A stretch of DNA of 64,000 nt from Nocardiopsis ganjiahuensis DSM 45031 (GTDB lineage: Bacteria; Actinomycetota; Actinomycetes; Streptosporangiales; Streptosporangiaceae), in the NCBI RefSeq assembly GCF_000341085.1, contig NZ_ANBA01000004.1:45545-109544 (forward strand). Direction: 5' to 3'. A model generated the notes under the pieces. It searched no databases and was not told the DNA's origin. It saw only the letters and a list, made by a program, of their open reading frames with translations. Made by a program: the position numbers and the translations under genes. Below are positions 8,365 through 16,245 of the stretch, piece by piece. Position 1 is the stretch's first letter. Each line of letters opens with the position of its first letter.

Positions 8365-8399
8365 AACGGCGTTGACTCATCATCTGAGCCAACGCCGTT
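8365..8399 (-). terminator. Terminator after the NCS2 permease gene
   Basis: A 15-nt stem with one A/C mismatch (arms 8365-8379 and 8385-8399, outer part AACGGCGTTG/CAACGCCGTT) closes a 5-nt loop. It lies 55 nt past the permease stop codon and before the MFS gene on the same strand. There is no T-run, which is usual in actinobacteria. Confidence 0.7.
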
Positions 8400-8454
8400 C
8401 ACCGTGCCGCGCATTCCCCGCGAGCGGGGTGTCAACCGCCGTGGCGGGGAGGGA

Positions 8455-9906
8455 TCAGCCGATCAGCGCGTAGATCGGCGCCTCGGCGAAGTGGATCAGG
8501 AAGACCACCGAGATCAGCCAGAGGAGGGGGTGGACCCGGCGGGCCCGCCCCGTGACCAGCATGACGAAGGCGTAGGCGAGCAGGCCGAACCCGATCCCGT
8601 TCGCGATCGAGTAGGTGAACGGCATCATGATGATCGCCAGGAAGGAGCCGATGCCGATGGCCGGGTCCTTGAAGTCGATGTTGGTCACCTGGGTCATCAT
8701 CATGAAACCGACGATGACCAGCACCGGGGTGGCCGCCTCGAAGGGCACCAGGGTGACCAGCGGGGTGAACAGGGTCGCCACCACGAACATCGCTCCGGTG
8801 ACGATCGGGGCGATACCCGTCCGGGCGCCCTCACCGACACCGGCGGCGGACTCGGCGTAGACAGTCGCCACGGAGGCCGAGCCCACACCGCCCAGGACGG
8901 TACCGATGGCGTCGGCGGCCAGGACTCCGCGGCTGCCCTCGATGTTGCCGTCCTCGTCAGCGAGGCCGCCCTGCTGGGCGACACCCACCATGGTCCCCAT
9001 GGTGTCGAAGAAGTCGGCCAGGAGCAGCGTGAAGGCCAGCATCACGACGGTGGCGACACCGACGTCCGCGAAGCGTCCGGAGAGACCGCCCTCGGCGAAC
9101 AGGCCCAGGAGCGAGATGTCGGGCACCGCGACCACGTCGCCCAGGCTCGTGGGAAGGCTCGGGACGGTCAGGCCCCAGCCGAGGCCCTCTCCGCCGTCGC
9201 CCAGAAGGGTCTCGACCACGATCGCGATCACGGTGGTGACCACGATGCCGATGAGGAGCGCACCGCGCACGTTGCGCACGTAGAGGGCGATGCTCAGGAG
9301 CAGGCCGACGACGAAGATCAGGATCGGCCAGCCGTTGAGGCCGCCGTTGCCGAGCTGGACCGGGGTGCCCTCGCCGGCCTGCACGAAGCCCGCGTTGACC
9401 AGGCCGATGAAGGCCAGGAAGAGGCCGACACCGACGGCGATGGCGACCTTCAGGCCGGGCGGGATGGCGGAGAAGACCGCGGTACGGAAGCCGGTCAGCA
9501 CCAGGATGAGGAGCAGGACGCCCTCGATGATGATCAGCAGGAAGACGTCGGCCCAGGACATCAGCGGCGCGATGCCGTAGGCGACGACGGCGTTCAGGCC
9601 CATACCCGCCGCGATGGCGAACGGGTAACGGCTGACCACGCCCATGAGGACACAGGAGAGGGCTGCGACCAGGGCTGTCATCGCGGCGACGCCGGGGATG
9701 CCCAGGGTCTCACCGTTGACATCCTCGGCGGTACCGATGATCAGCGGGTTGAGGACGACGATGTAGGCCATGGCGAAGAAGGTCGCCATGCCGCCGCGGA
9801 TCTCCGTGCCGACGGTGGAGCCGCGCTCGGAGATGCGGAAGAAGCGGTCCAGGGCGCCCTTGGGCTGCCTGGACTGATCAGTGGGGGAGGATTTTGATGC
9901 GTTCAC
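8455..9906 (-). CDS. NCS2-family purine/nucleobase permease (AzgA-like)
   Basis: A 483-residue, 14-helix transporter of the NCS2 (NAT) superfamily, AzgA branch, which imports adenine, guanine or hypoxanthine by proton symport. Diagnostic stretches are TEIRGGMATFFAMAYIVVLN near residues 33-52, the GMGLNAVVAYG loop near 100, and LADFFDTMGTMVG near 290. I chose the GTG at 9906 because AGGT lies about 10 nt upstream and the sequence further upstream is not protein-like. It is divergently arranged with the DUF2530 gene, a pairing I associate with actinobacteria, and is followed by its own terminator. Confidence 0.9.
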   Translation of the reverse strand: MNASKSSPTDQSRQPKGALDRFFRISERGSTVGTEIRGGMATFFAMAYIVVLNPLIIGTAEDVNGETLGIPGVAAMTALVAALSCVLMGVVSRYPFAIAAGMGLNAVVAYGIAPLMSWADVFLLIIIEGVLLLILVLTGFRTAVFSAIPPGLKVAIAVGVGLFLAFIGLVNAGFVQAGEGTPVQLGNGGLNGWPILIFVVGLLLSIALYVRNVRGALLIGIVVTTVIAIVVETLLGDGGEGLGWGLTVPSLPTSLGDVVAVPDISLLGLFAEGGLSGRFADVGVATVVMLAFTLLLADFFDTMGTMVGVAQQGGLADEDGNIEGSRGVLAADAIGTVLGGVGSASVATVYAESAAGVGEGARTGIAPIVTGAMFVVATLFTPLVTLVPFEAATPVLVIVGFMMMTQVTNIDFKDPAIGIGSFLAIIMMPFTYSIANGIGFGLLAYAFVMLVTGRARRVHPLLWLISVVFLIHFAEAPIYALIG

Positions 9907-10126
9907 GTCGTCAGCCTGACCTGGTCGTGTTACTGGACAACAAGGATTCTGCGCCAGATTAGTTGCATCTTCGTACAACAACAGTCACGTGTTTCACGTT
10001 CGCTTCATAGAAAACACCATGTGGTGGGATGATCCTTCGGTCGGATGTGACCAACGCATCCCGCCCCTGACCACGGGCGACACCAGCCGCTCCCCCCGCC
10101 GACGGACCACCGGATAGCCTGGATCC

Positions 10127-10414
10127 GTGCCCAAACCTCGCCAGCCAGACCCCGAAGTCCACGAGAGCGACTACCGAGTCCCGGCCGCCATCGGCACGGT
10201 CGCGTGGGCGATCGCGCTCGTGGTGCTCCTCGCCATGGGAGACGGCCTGCCCGCGTCGGAACAGTGGTGGATCGGCGTGTGTGTGACCGGGATCGCCCTC
10301 GGCGTCTTCGGTTTCCTCTACATCCCGTACCTGTTCCGCAAGCGCGACGAGGCGGCGGATCGCGCCGCCGACCGGACCGCCGGCCGGGGTGTCCCCGACC
10401 CCGGGACCCGCTGA
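10127..10414 (+). CDS. DUF2530-family small membrane protein
   Basis: A 95-residue protein with two membrane segments (about 21-38 and 46-67), a short cytosolic N-terminus and a charged C-terminal tail (RKRDEAADRAADR...). It matches the actinobacterial DUF2530 family, whose function is unknown. The GTG at 10127 follows TAGCCT (10115-10120) by exactly 6 nt with no Shine-Dalgarno, so the transcript is probably leaderless. It is divergent from the purine permease and 50 nt upstream of the methyltransferase gene, which has its own leaderless promoter. Confidence 0.8.
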   Translation: MPKPRQPDPEVHESDYRVPAAIGTVAWAIALVVLLAMGDGLPASEQWWIGVCVTGIALGVFGFLYIPYLFRKRDEAADRAADRTAGRGVPDPGTR

Positions 10415-10464
10415 GTCGGCCCCGCCACACCGGGGCACTTCGTCACCTGACCGATAATGGGCGG

Positions 10465-11961
10465 GTGTCTGAGACAGAATTCCCGCGCGGACTCGCCGAC
10501 CGCCTCCGCGGCATCCTCATCGACGCCGACTACACGGTGTCCGGGGTGCGCGACCGACTCGGCGACGCCGCAGCCAAAGCCCTGGCCCGCGAGCAGCTCG
10601 TGCCCGCACTCCGCGCCACGGGCGGGGAGGAACGCCTCGGACTGCTCCTGCGCCTTTGGTGGCTCCAGACCCCCATTCCGGCACGGGCGGCCCGATCCAT
10701 CCTCCCCGTCGACGAACTCGCCGAGGCCGGGCTGGTCACCGTCGAGGAGGGCGCCGACGGCCCCGTCGTGCGCGCCCTCGTCCACCTGGGCCCCTGGGAA
10801 CTGGAGGACGACCGCCCCGGGTTCGTCGTCTCCGACCCCAAGGTGCGCCCCGGCAGCGGGGCCGTCCCCGGCCACGACCACGTGGTCGGTGCGGGCGGCG
10901 CCTCCGCCAACCTCTCCCGGCTGATCGTCGACGGGCCCTTCGAGCGCGCCCTGGACCTCGGCACGGGCTGCGGCGTGCAGGCCCTGCACCTGGCCTCGCG
11001 GGCCCGCGAGGTGGTCGCCACCGACCTCAACCCGCGCGCCGTGCACCTGGCCGGAATCAGCCTGGCGCTGTCCGGGGTCACGGACGCGCGGCTGGCCCAG
11101 GGTTCGCTGTTCGAGCCGGTCAAGGGTGAGCGCTTCGACCTGATCGTGTCCAACCCGCCGTTCGTCATCACCCCCGAGGCGGCCCGCTACACCTACCGTG
11201 AGTCCGACCTGCCCGGCGACACCGTGTGCGCCGAACTGGTCCGGCAGGCGCCCACCTACCTCACCGAGGGCGGCTGGGGGCAGTTCCTCGCCAACTGGAC
11301 GCACACCGACAGCGACGACTGGGAGGACCGGGTCGGCGGCTGGATCACCGGCACCGGCTGCTCCGGCTGGGTCGTGCAGCGCGACGTCCAGGACCCCGCC
11401 GAGTACGTGGAGCTGTGGCTGCGCGACTCCTGCGAGCACGGCACCCCCGAGTACAACCGGCGCTACGACGCCTGGTTGGACTACTTCGACCGTGAGGGCA
11501 TCAGGGGCATCGGCTTCGGCTGGATCAGCCTGCGCAACGACGTCGCCCAGGACGCCACCGTGAAGGTGGAGGAGCTGCGGCACGACGTCCAGCAGCCGGT
11601 CGGCCCCTACCTGCCGGACGTGGTGGACGGGGCGATGACCGCCCACCGCCTCACCGACGCCGCGCTGCTGGCCGCCCACGTGGCGCTGGCGCCGAACGTG
11701 GTCGAGGAGCGCGTGGCCGTGCCCGGGGCGCCCGACCCGGAGAAGATCGTGCTGCGCCAGCGCGAAGGGCTGCGCCGGGTGGCCCGCATCGGCACCGTGG
11801 AGGCGGCCCTGGCCAGTGTCTGCGACGGCACCATGCCGGTCGGCCCGCTGCTGGACGCCATCGCCGAACTCATGGGCGAGGACCCGGTCATGATCCGCGA
11901 ACGCACCCCGGAGGCCCTGCGCACCCTGATCTCCGAGGGGTTCTTCCGCGTCGCGCGCTAG
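10465..11961 (+). CDS. SAM-dependent methyltransferase (PrmC/HemK-like core)
   Basis: A 498-residue protein. The central Rossmann methyltransferase domain has the SAM-binding ALDLGTGCGVQALHLA near residue 167 and the catalytic SNPPF motif near 230, which marks N-methylation of a planar amide or base as in PrmC and RsmC-type enzymes. Flanking N- and C-terminal domains, about 140 and 220 residues, are typical of a large actinobacterial subgroup whose substrate is not established. The GTG at 10465 lies exactly 6 nt after GATAAT (10453-10458), so initiation is leaderless. A short hairpin at 11969-11996 may end the transcript. Confidence 0.85.
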   Translation: MSETEFPRGLADRLRGILIDADYTVSGVRDRLGDAAAKALAREQLVPALRATGGEERLGLLLRLWWLQTPIPARAARSILPVDELAEAGLVTVEEGADGPVVRALVHLGPWELEDDRPGFVVSDPKVRPGSGAVPGHDHVVGAGGASANLSRLIVDGPFERALDLGTGCGVQALHLASRAREVVATDLNPRAVHLAGISLALSGVTDARLAQGSLFEPVKGERFDLIVSNPPFVITPEAARYTYRESDLPGDTVCAELVRQAPTYLTEGGWGQFLANWTHTDSDDWEDRVGGWITGTGCSGWVVQRDVQDPAEYVELWLRDSCEHGTPEYNRRYDAWLDYFDREGIRGIGFGWISLRNDVAQDATVKVEELRHDVQQPVGPYLPDVVDGAMTAHRLTDAALLAAHVALAPNVVEERVAVPGAPDPEKIVLRQREGLRRVARIGTVEAALASVCDGTMPVGPLLDAIAELMGEDPVMIRERTPEALRTLISEGFFRVAR

Positions 11962-11968
11962 CGAACCC

Positions 11969-11996
11969 CCTCGGCCCACTGCGGCGATAGCCGAGG
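11969..11996 (+). terminator. Possible weak terminator after the methyltransferase
   Basis: A 7-bp perfect stem CCTCGGC/GCCGAGG with a 14-nt loop starts 8 nt after the stop codon. It is short for a terminator and the next gene on the same strand starts 30 nt later, so partial read-through is likely. Confidence 0.35.
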
Positions 11997-12026
11997 AGAA
12001 CAGCGCCGCCACCGAGGAGTCCTACC

Positions 12027-12698
12027 GTGTCCACCGAGCCGACCGTCCGTCCCGCCGGCGGGCCCGAGGAGGATCCGAGCCGGGGCCGCTCACCCTGGGT
12101 CCACCTGGGCGCCTCCGTGGGGGTGGGCCTGCTCGTCGGGTTCCTCACCTCGTTCGCGCAGGGGTTCCTCCCCGACGTGCTGCACCCGATGGCCAACTCC
12201 GCCGGTTCCTGGAGCCTGGTCGCCTTCCTCCTGGCACTGCGGTGCCCGCGCCGGGGGTTCGCCGTGGCCGTCGGTGTGCTCTCGCTGTTCGCGATGGTCG
12301 CCGGGTACGACGCGGCCTCGGTTCTGCGCGGCTTCGCGGTGTCCCTGGGTTCGTCGCTCTTCTGGATCGTCGCCGCCGTCGCGGTGGGCCCGTTCCTGGG
12401 GTGGGGCGGCCACGAGCTCGGGGTCCGTTCCCGGATCGCCCCGCTCGCGGTGGGAGCCATGAGCGGTGTGCTGGTCGGCGAGGGTGTCTACGGGCTCACC
12501 GTGATCGCCGCCACCACCCCCGCCGCGTACTGGACCGGCTCGGTCACCGTCGGTCTGCTGTTCCTGCTCCTGGCGATCGTGCGCGCCTTCCCCCGCCCGG
12601 TCCCCGCGCTGGTGGCAGTGGGCACGACCGCCCTGGTCTCCCTGGCCTTCAACGCGGTCTACACGGCTGATCTCATTCAGTTCTTCCCCCTGTTCTGA
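12027..12698 (+). CDS. DUF6518-like membrane protein
   Basis: A 223-residue integral membrane protein with about six hydrophobic helices after a 25-residue hydrophilic N-terminus. The overall shape matches actinobacterial DUF6518 proteins, function unknown; this is recognition by pattern and only moderately sure. The GTG at 12027 is well supported by GAGGAG 7 nt upstream. Its last 26 nt overlap the end of the convergent DHA2 exporter gene. It is 65 nt downstream of the methyltransferase, so the two may be co-transcribed. Confidence 0.7.
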   Translation: MSTEPTVRPAGGPEEDPSRGRSPWVHLGASVGVGLLVGFLTSFAQGFLPDVLHPMANSAGSWSLVAFLLALRCPRRGFAVAVGVLSLFAMVAGYDAASVLRGFAVSLGSSLFWIVAAVAVGPFLGWGGHELGVRSRIAPLAVGAMSGVLVGEGVYGLTVIAATTPAAYWTGSVTVGLLFLLLAIVRAFPRPVPALVAVGTTALVSLAFNAVYTADLIQFFPLF

Positions 12699-14238
12699 CC
12701 GTCCCCGTCCCGCCCCGGTCCCCGGCCCCGCGCCCCTCGTGACCGCGTTTGTGGAGGAAGCTGAACGCGGCCGACGCGAACAGCACCACGGCGGCGACGA
12801 CCAGGGTGGCCGTGTAGCCGTTGTCGAAGGCCCGGGACGCACTGTCCAGCAGCTCGGCGGCGGCACCGGGCTCCAACCCCTCGGCAGCGGCACGGGCCTC
12901 GTCCATGCCGTCCCCGGCCGCCTCCGGCGCCCGCGCGGGCAGGGACACGGTGCGGGCGTAGAGGGCGGCCATCAGGCTGCCCAGGACCGCGACCCCGGTC
13001 AGGCTGCCCAACTCGTAGGAGACCTCCTCCACCGAGGCGGCCATGCCCGCGCGGTGGGCGGGCGCGTTCCCCACGATCGCCGCGGAGGCGGCCGTCATCG
13101 CCGCGCCGGTCCCCGCGCCGACCACCAGCAGGCCCGCGACCGTCCAGGCCAGCGGGGCCGAGGCGGACAGCAGCACCCCCACGGTGCCCAGGGCCGTCGT
13201 CAACAGTCCCGCGACGATCACCGGCCGGGTGCCCAGGCGGTACAGCAACGCACCGGCGGTCACCCCCACGGGCAGGGCGCCCAGGGCGGTCGCGGCGACG
13301 GTCAGCCCGGACTGGAACGGGGTGAGGCCCAGCACCAGCTGCAGGCGCTGGGTCAGCACCAGTTGCACGCCCGCAAGCGCGAACATCGCCATGCCCGCGG
13401 CGAGCACCCCGATGAGGATGCGCGGGTCGCGGAAGAGCGCGAAGTCGATCAGGGGGTAGGGCTGGGAGCGCTGGCGCCGCACGAAGGTCCAGAACCCGGC
13501 GACCGCCGCGGCCAGGGCCACCGCCACGGCCGGCGCGGACGGTTCCGGACCAGTGGCCTCCTTGACCGTGTAGACCACACCCACCAGGCCGACCATGACC
13601 TGCACGGAGGCGAGGAGGTCCCACGGCCGGTCGGAGCCGCCCGAGCCGCCGGGCGCGACCACGGCCGCCAGGACCAGCGCCACCAGCACGATCGGCACGT
13701 TCACCAGGAAGACCGAACCCCACCAGAAGAACTCCAGCAGCGCGCCCCCGACGATCGGCCCGATCGCCGCGCCGATCATCGCCATCGTGCCCCAGACACC
13801 GATCGCGATCCCGCGTTCGCGCTCGTCCACGAAGGTGATGCGGATCAGCGACAGCGTGGCGGGCATCATCGCGGCGGCACCCACCGCGAGGAAGGCCCGC
13901 CCGGCGATCAGCATGACGGGAGTGATGGCGTAGGCGGCGGTCAGTGAGGCGGCCCCGAACAGCACGAGCCCGATCAGGTACATCCGCTTGTGGCCGACCC
14001 GGTCCCCGAGAGTCCCGGCGCCCAGCAGCAGGCCCGCCGTCACCAGGGGGTAGGCGTTGATGATCCAGAGCCGTTCCGAGGGGTCGGCCCGGAGTTCGGC
14101 GCTCAGGGTGGGCAGCGCGGTGTACAGGATCGTCATGTCCACCGAGATCAGCAGCAGCCCGGCCGAGACCGCGGCCAGGACCAGCCAGCGTCCGGCCTTG
14201 GAGACCGGCTGGACCCCTGCTTCGCTCAGGTCGCTCAC
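12673..14238 (-). CDS. DHA2 (EmrB/QacA) multidrug exporter
   Basis: A 521-residue, 14-helix major facilitator of the drug:H+ antiporter-2 family. Visible signatures are the helix-1 DMTILYTALPTLSAEL motif near residue 34, the GDRVGHKRMY loop (motif A) near 78, and the GPIVGG motif C near 160. The GTG start at 14238 has GGAGGAG about 9 nt ahead. There is no adjacent regulator. The C-terminal 25 residues are Gly/Arg-rich and cytosolic. Actinobacterial members export dyes, disinfectants or self-made antibiotics; the substrate here is open. Confidence 0.9.
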   Translation of the reverse strand: MSDLSEAGVQPVSKAGRWLVLAAVSAGLLLISVDMTILYTALPTLSAELRADPSERLWIINAYPLVTAGLLLGAGTLGDRVGHKRMYLIGLVLFGAASLTAAYAITPVMLIAGRAFLAVGAAAMMPATLSLIRITFVDERERGIAIGVWGTMAMIGAAIGPIVGGALLEFFWWGSVFLVNVPIVLVALVLAAVVAPGGSGGSDRPWDLLASVQVMVGLVGVVYTVKEATGPEPSAPAVAVALAAAVAGFWTFVRRQRSQPYPLIDFALFRDPRILIGVLAAGMAMFALAGVQLVLTQRLQLVLGLTPFQSGLTVAATALGALPVGVTAGALLYRLGTRPVIVAGLLTTALGTVGVLLSASAPLAWTVAGLLVVGAGTGAAMTAASAAIVGNAPAHRAGMAASVEEVSYELGSLTGVAVLGSLMAALYARTVSLPARAPEAAGDGMDEARAAAEGLEPGAAAELLDSASRAFDNGYTATLVVAAVVLFASAAFSFLHKRGHEGRGAGDRGGTGTVRTGGRTE

Positions 14239-14491
14239 AAGCGCTCTCCTCCGGGGTCGGGGCGGTGATCCCCTCGCCTCCGGCCGGCAGGACCGCGGCG
14301 TCGAGGACCGGAGCCGGGTCGCACGCGCGCCACCCTATCCACCGGAGGGCGCGGTCACGAAGGTGCCTCCGGTCACGCTGGTGTGCCCTGCGCTGAAGGC
14401 CGCTTCCACCGACGGGTCGATGGTCCCTGCCGGCTCCGTTGAATCCATGGCCGGACTCCGTGCGAGGCGCATACGAATATCGGAGCGGGGG

Positions 14492-14935
14492 CTAGATCTC
14501 GGTGAAGACGACCTCGCCCTCGCCGTTCTCCTTGCCGCTCTCGATCAGCACGAGGCCCGGTTCGTCGACGTGCACGGTGACCTCCTCACCGCACTCCAGC
14601 CCCACCATGTGGGTCTCGCCCGGGGCGAACTGGTCGAGGTCGGCGGGGAGCTGCACGGAGCAGGACACGGACTGGTCCAGGTGGTCGAACTCCGCGGTGG
14701 GCCGGTAACCGGAGAAGAACGGGGTGGAGCGCCCGCCGTCCTCGGTGGCGTACAGGGTGAGGTCGACCGTGATCTGTTCGCCGGCTCCGAAGACCCGCTC
14801 GACGGCTTCCTCCTCCCCTGCGGCGGGGGCGGTCTCCGGAGCCCCCTCCTGCGGTTCCTCGGGGGTTTCGGAGGCACAGCCCGACGCGGTGAGCAGGGCT
14901 GCGAGGGCGAGAACGGCGACGGGGGGAGTGCGCAC
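14492..14935 (-). CDS. Lipoprotein with an EF-Tu domain-3-like fold
   Basis: A 147-residue lipoprotein. It has a signal peptide ending in LLTASGC with the lipidated Cys at 20, an acidic Pro/Glu/Ala linker (21-50), then a beta-rich domain (about 53-147). That domain carries motifs of the C-terminal barrel of elongation factor Tu: EDGGRSTPFFSGYRP at 65-79, a PGETHMVGLE turn near 105, and a final EGEVVFTEI. EF-Tu has the corresponding GGR.TPFFSGYRPQ and VGAGVVTEI. It lacks the GTPase domain. GTG start at 14935. The lipid anchor puts the barrel outside the cell, where it may bind a ligand or the wall. Function unknown. Confidence 0.78.
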   Translation of the reverse strand: MRTPPVAVLALAALLTASGCASETPEEPQEGAPETAPAAGEEEAVERVFGAGEQITVDLTLYATEDGGRSTPFFSGYRPTAEFDHLDQSVSCSVQLPADLDQFAPGETHMVGLECGEEVTVHVDEPGLVLIESGKENGEGEVVFTEI

Positions 14936-15080
14936 GGGGGTGTCCTGTTCGGCTGGGGGAAGACGAAGGTACTCCAGCAGACGCCGGAAGCGCCGTTCCG
15001 GTTCCCGCTCGGCGGCGGTCGTTCTGACATCACCAGGTCAGGTTCGGTCCCGTGTCTACCGGGGCCGGTAGCTTCTTTCC

Positions 15081-15956
15081 ATGAGCCTTTCTCCGACGGC
15101 CCGCGTGGCCGCGCTCGTCGTCCACCCCGTGAAGGGGTGCGCCGGACTCCCCCTGCGCACCGCCGAACTCACCCCGGCCGGGATCGCCCACGACCGCTCG
15201 TTCATGGTGGTCGACGGCTCCGGTGCCTTCCTCAGCCAGCGCAAGGACCCCCGGATGGCGCGGATCGTGCCCGAACTCGACGCCGAGGGCACCCGCCTGG
15301 TGCTGCGCACCGAGGGCTTCACCCCGGTCAAGGTGGACGTGGACCCCGAGGGCCCCCGCCTGGACGTGACCGTGCACAAGCAGCCCCTCGTGGGCGTGGA
15401 CCAGGGCGACGAAGTCGCCGGGTGGCTGACCGAGGTGTTCGGGCGGTCGAGCCGACTCGTGCGGGTCCCCGACGACCACCGGCGCGAGACCAGCGGGCTC
15501 ACCCCCGGCACCGCCGGTTTCGCCGACGGCCACGCCGTCGTGATGGGGTCGCTGTCCTCACTGGACCTGCTCAACGAGCGCATCCTCGCCACCGGCGGCG
15601 AGGCCGTGCCGATGGCCCGCTTCCGGCCCAACGTCGTGGTCTCCGGCTGGCCGGACGCGCACACCGAGGACCGGGTGCGCAGGGTCCGCCTGGGCGGCGC
15701 GGAGCTGGGTTACGCGAAGGTGTGCATCCGGTGCGCGGTCACCACCGTCGACCAGGAGAGCGGGGAGAAGTGCGGCCCCGAGCCCCTGCGCTCCCTGGCC
15801 GGGTACCGCCGCGCGGACGACGGCGGGGTGGCGTTCTGCTCGAAGTTCGCCGTGACCGCGCCCGGGACGGTGTCCGTGGGTGACCCGCTGGAGGTCGTCG
15901 AGTGGGCCGAACCCGAGCAGGGACTGGGCTCCCGCCTCGCCGACGCCACCCGTTGA
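15081..15956 (+). CDS. MOSC domain-containing protein
   Basis: A 291-residue protein with an N-terminal MOSC beta-barrel domain (VVHPVKGCAG..., residues 13-22) and a C-terminal MOSC domain containing the conserved Cys of YAKVCIRCAVTTVDQ (about 213-227). This is the layout of mARC/YcbX-type molybdenum-cofactor sulfide carriers, which reduce N-hydroxylated compounds with a partner reductase. The ATG at 15081 follows TAGCTT (15069-15074) by exactly 6 nt, so it should be leaderless. It stands alone on its strand. Confidence 0.87.
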   Translation: MSLSPTARVAALVVHPVKGCAGLPLRTAELTPAGIAHDRSFMVVDGSGAFLSQRKDPRMARIVPELDAEGTRLVLRTEGFTPVKVDVDPEGPRLDVTVHKQPLVGVDQGDEVAGWLTEVFGRSSRLVRVPDDHRRETSGLTPGTAGFADGHAVVMGSLSSLDLLNERILATGGEAVPMARFRPNVVVSGWPDAHTEDRVRRVRLGGAELGYAKVCIRCAVTTVDQESGEKCGPEPLRSLAGYRRADDGGVAFCSKFAVTAPGTVSVGDPLEVVEWAEPEQGLGSRLADATR

Positions 15957-16194
15957 GCCGACCCTCATCACGAAGGTACAGCGGACCGGCAGCCGATGAT
16001 CCGGCCGCGGAAATTCTGTGGACAACCCACTGACGTCCAGGTTTTCAGGGGCAGAAGTGCGGGAGCAGCGCCCCTGGGGATGTGAGAGCGGCGCGGACTT
16101 TCTCCAGGGCCCGGGACCGCTGGGCCCTGCTGAAAGCAGCCATGGCCTCCGGTTCCCCGCTCCCCGAGCCCTGGGAGCGCTGACCCCCGAACGG

Positions 16195-16228
16195 GACGCC
16201 CCGCCGAGTCGCTGCTCGGCGGGGCGTC
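16195..16228. terminator. Bidirectional terminator between MOSC and ATPase genes
   Basis: A perfect 14-bp stem (GACGCCCCGCCGAG, 16195-16208, pairing with 16215-16228) with a 6-nt loop lies between two convergent genes. It is 18 nt past the ATPase stop and 239 nt past the MOSC stop, so it mainly serves the minus-strand gene. The remaining intergenic sequence (15957-16194) shows nothing notable. Confidence 0.8.
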
Positions 16229-16245
16229 CTGACGGGGCGGAACCC

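Noticed and set aside
8245..9897. 550-codon plus-strand frame opposite the purine permease
   Set aside because: Asp/Gly/His/Gln-rich, repetitive composition typical of antisense to hydrophobic codons. The minus strand is a clear NCS2 permease.
10318..12012. 564-codon minus-strand frame across the methyltransferase
   Set aside because: Shadow frame; the plus strand has SAM motifs and a NPPF motif.
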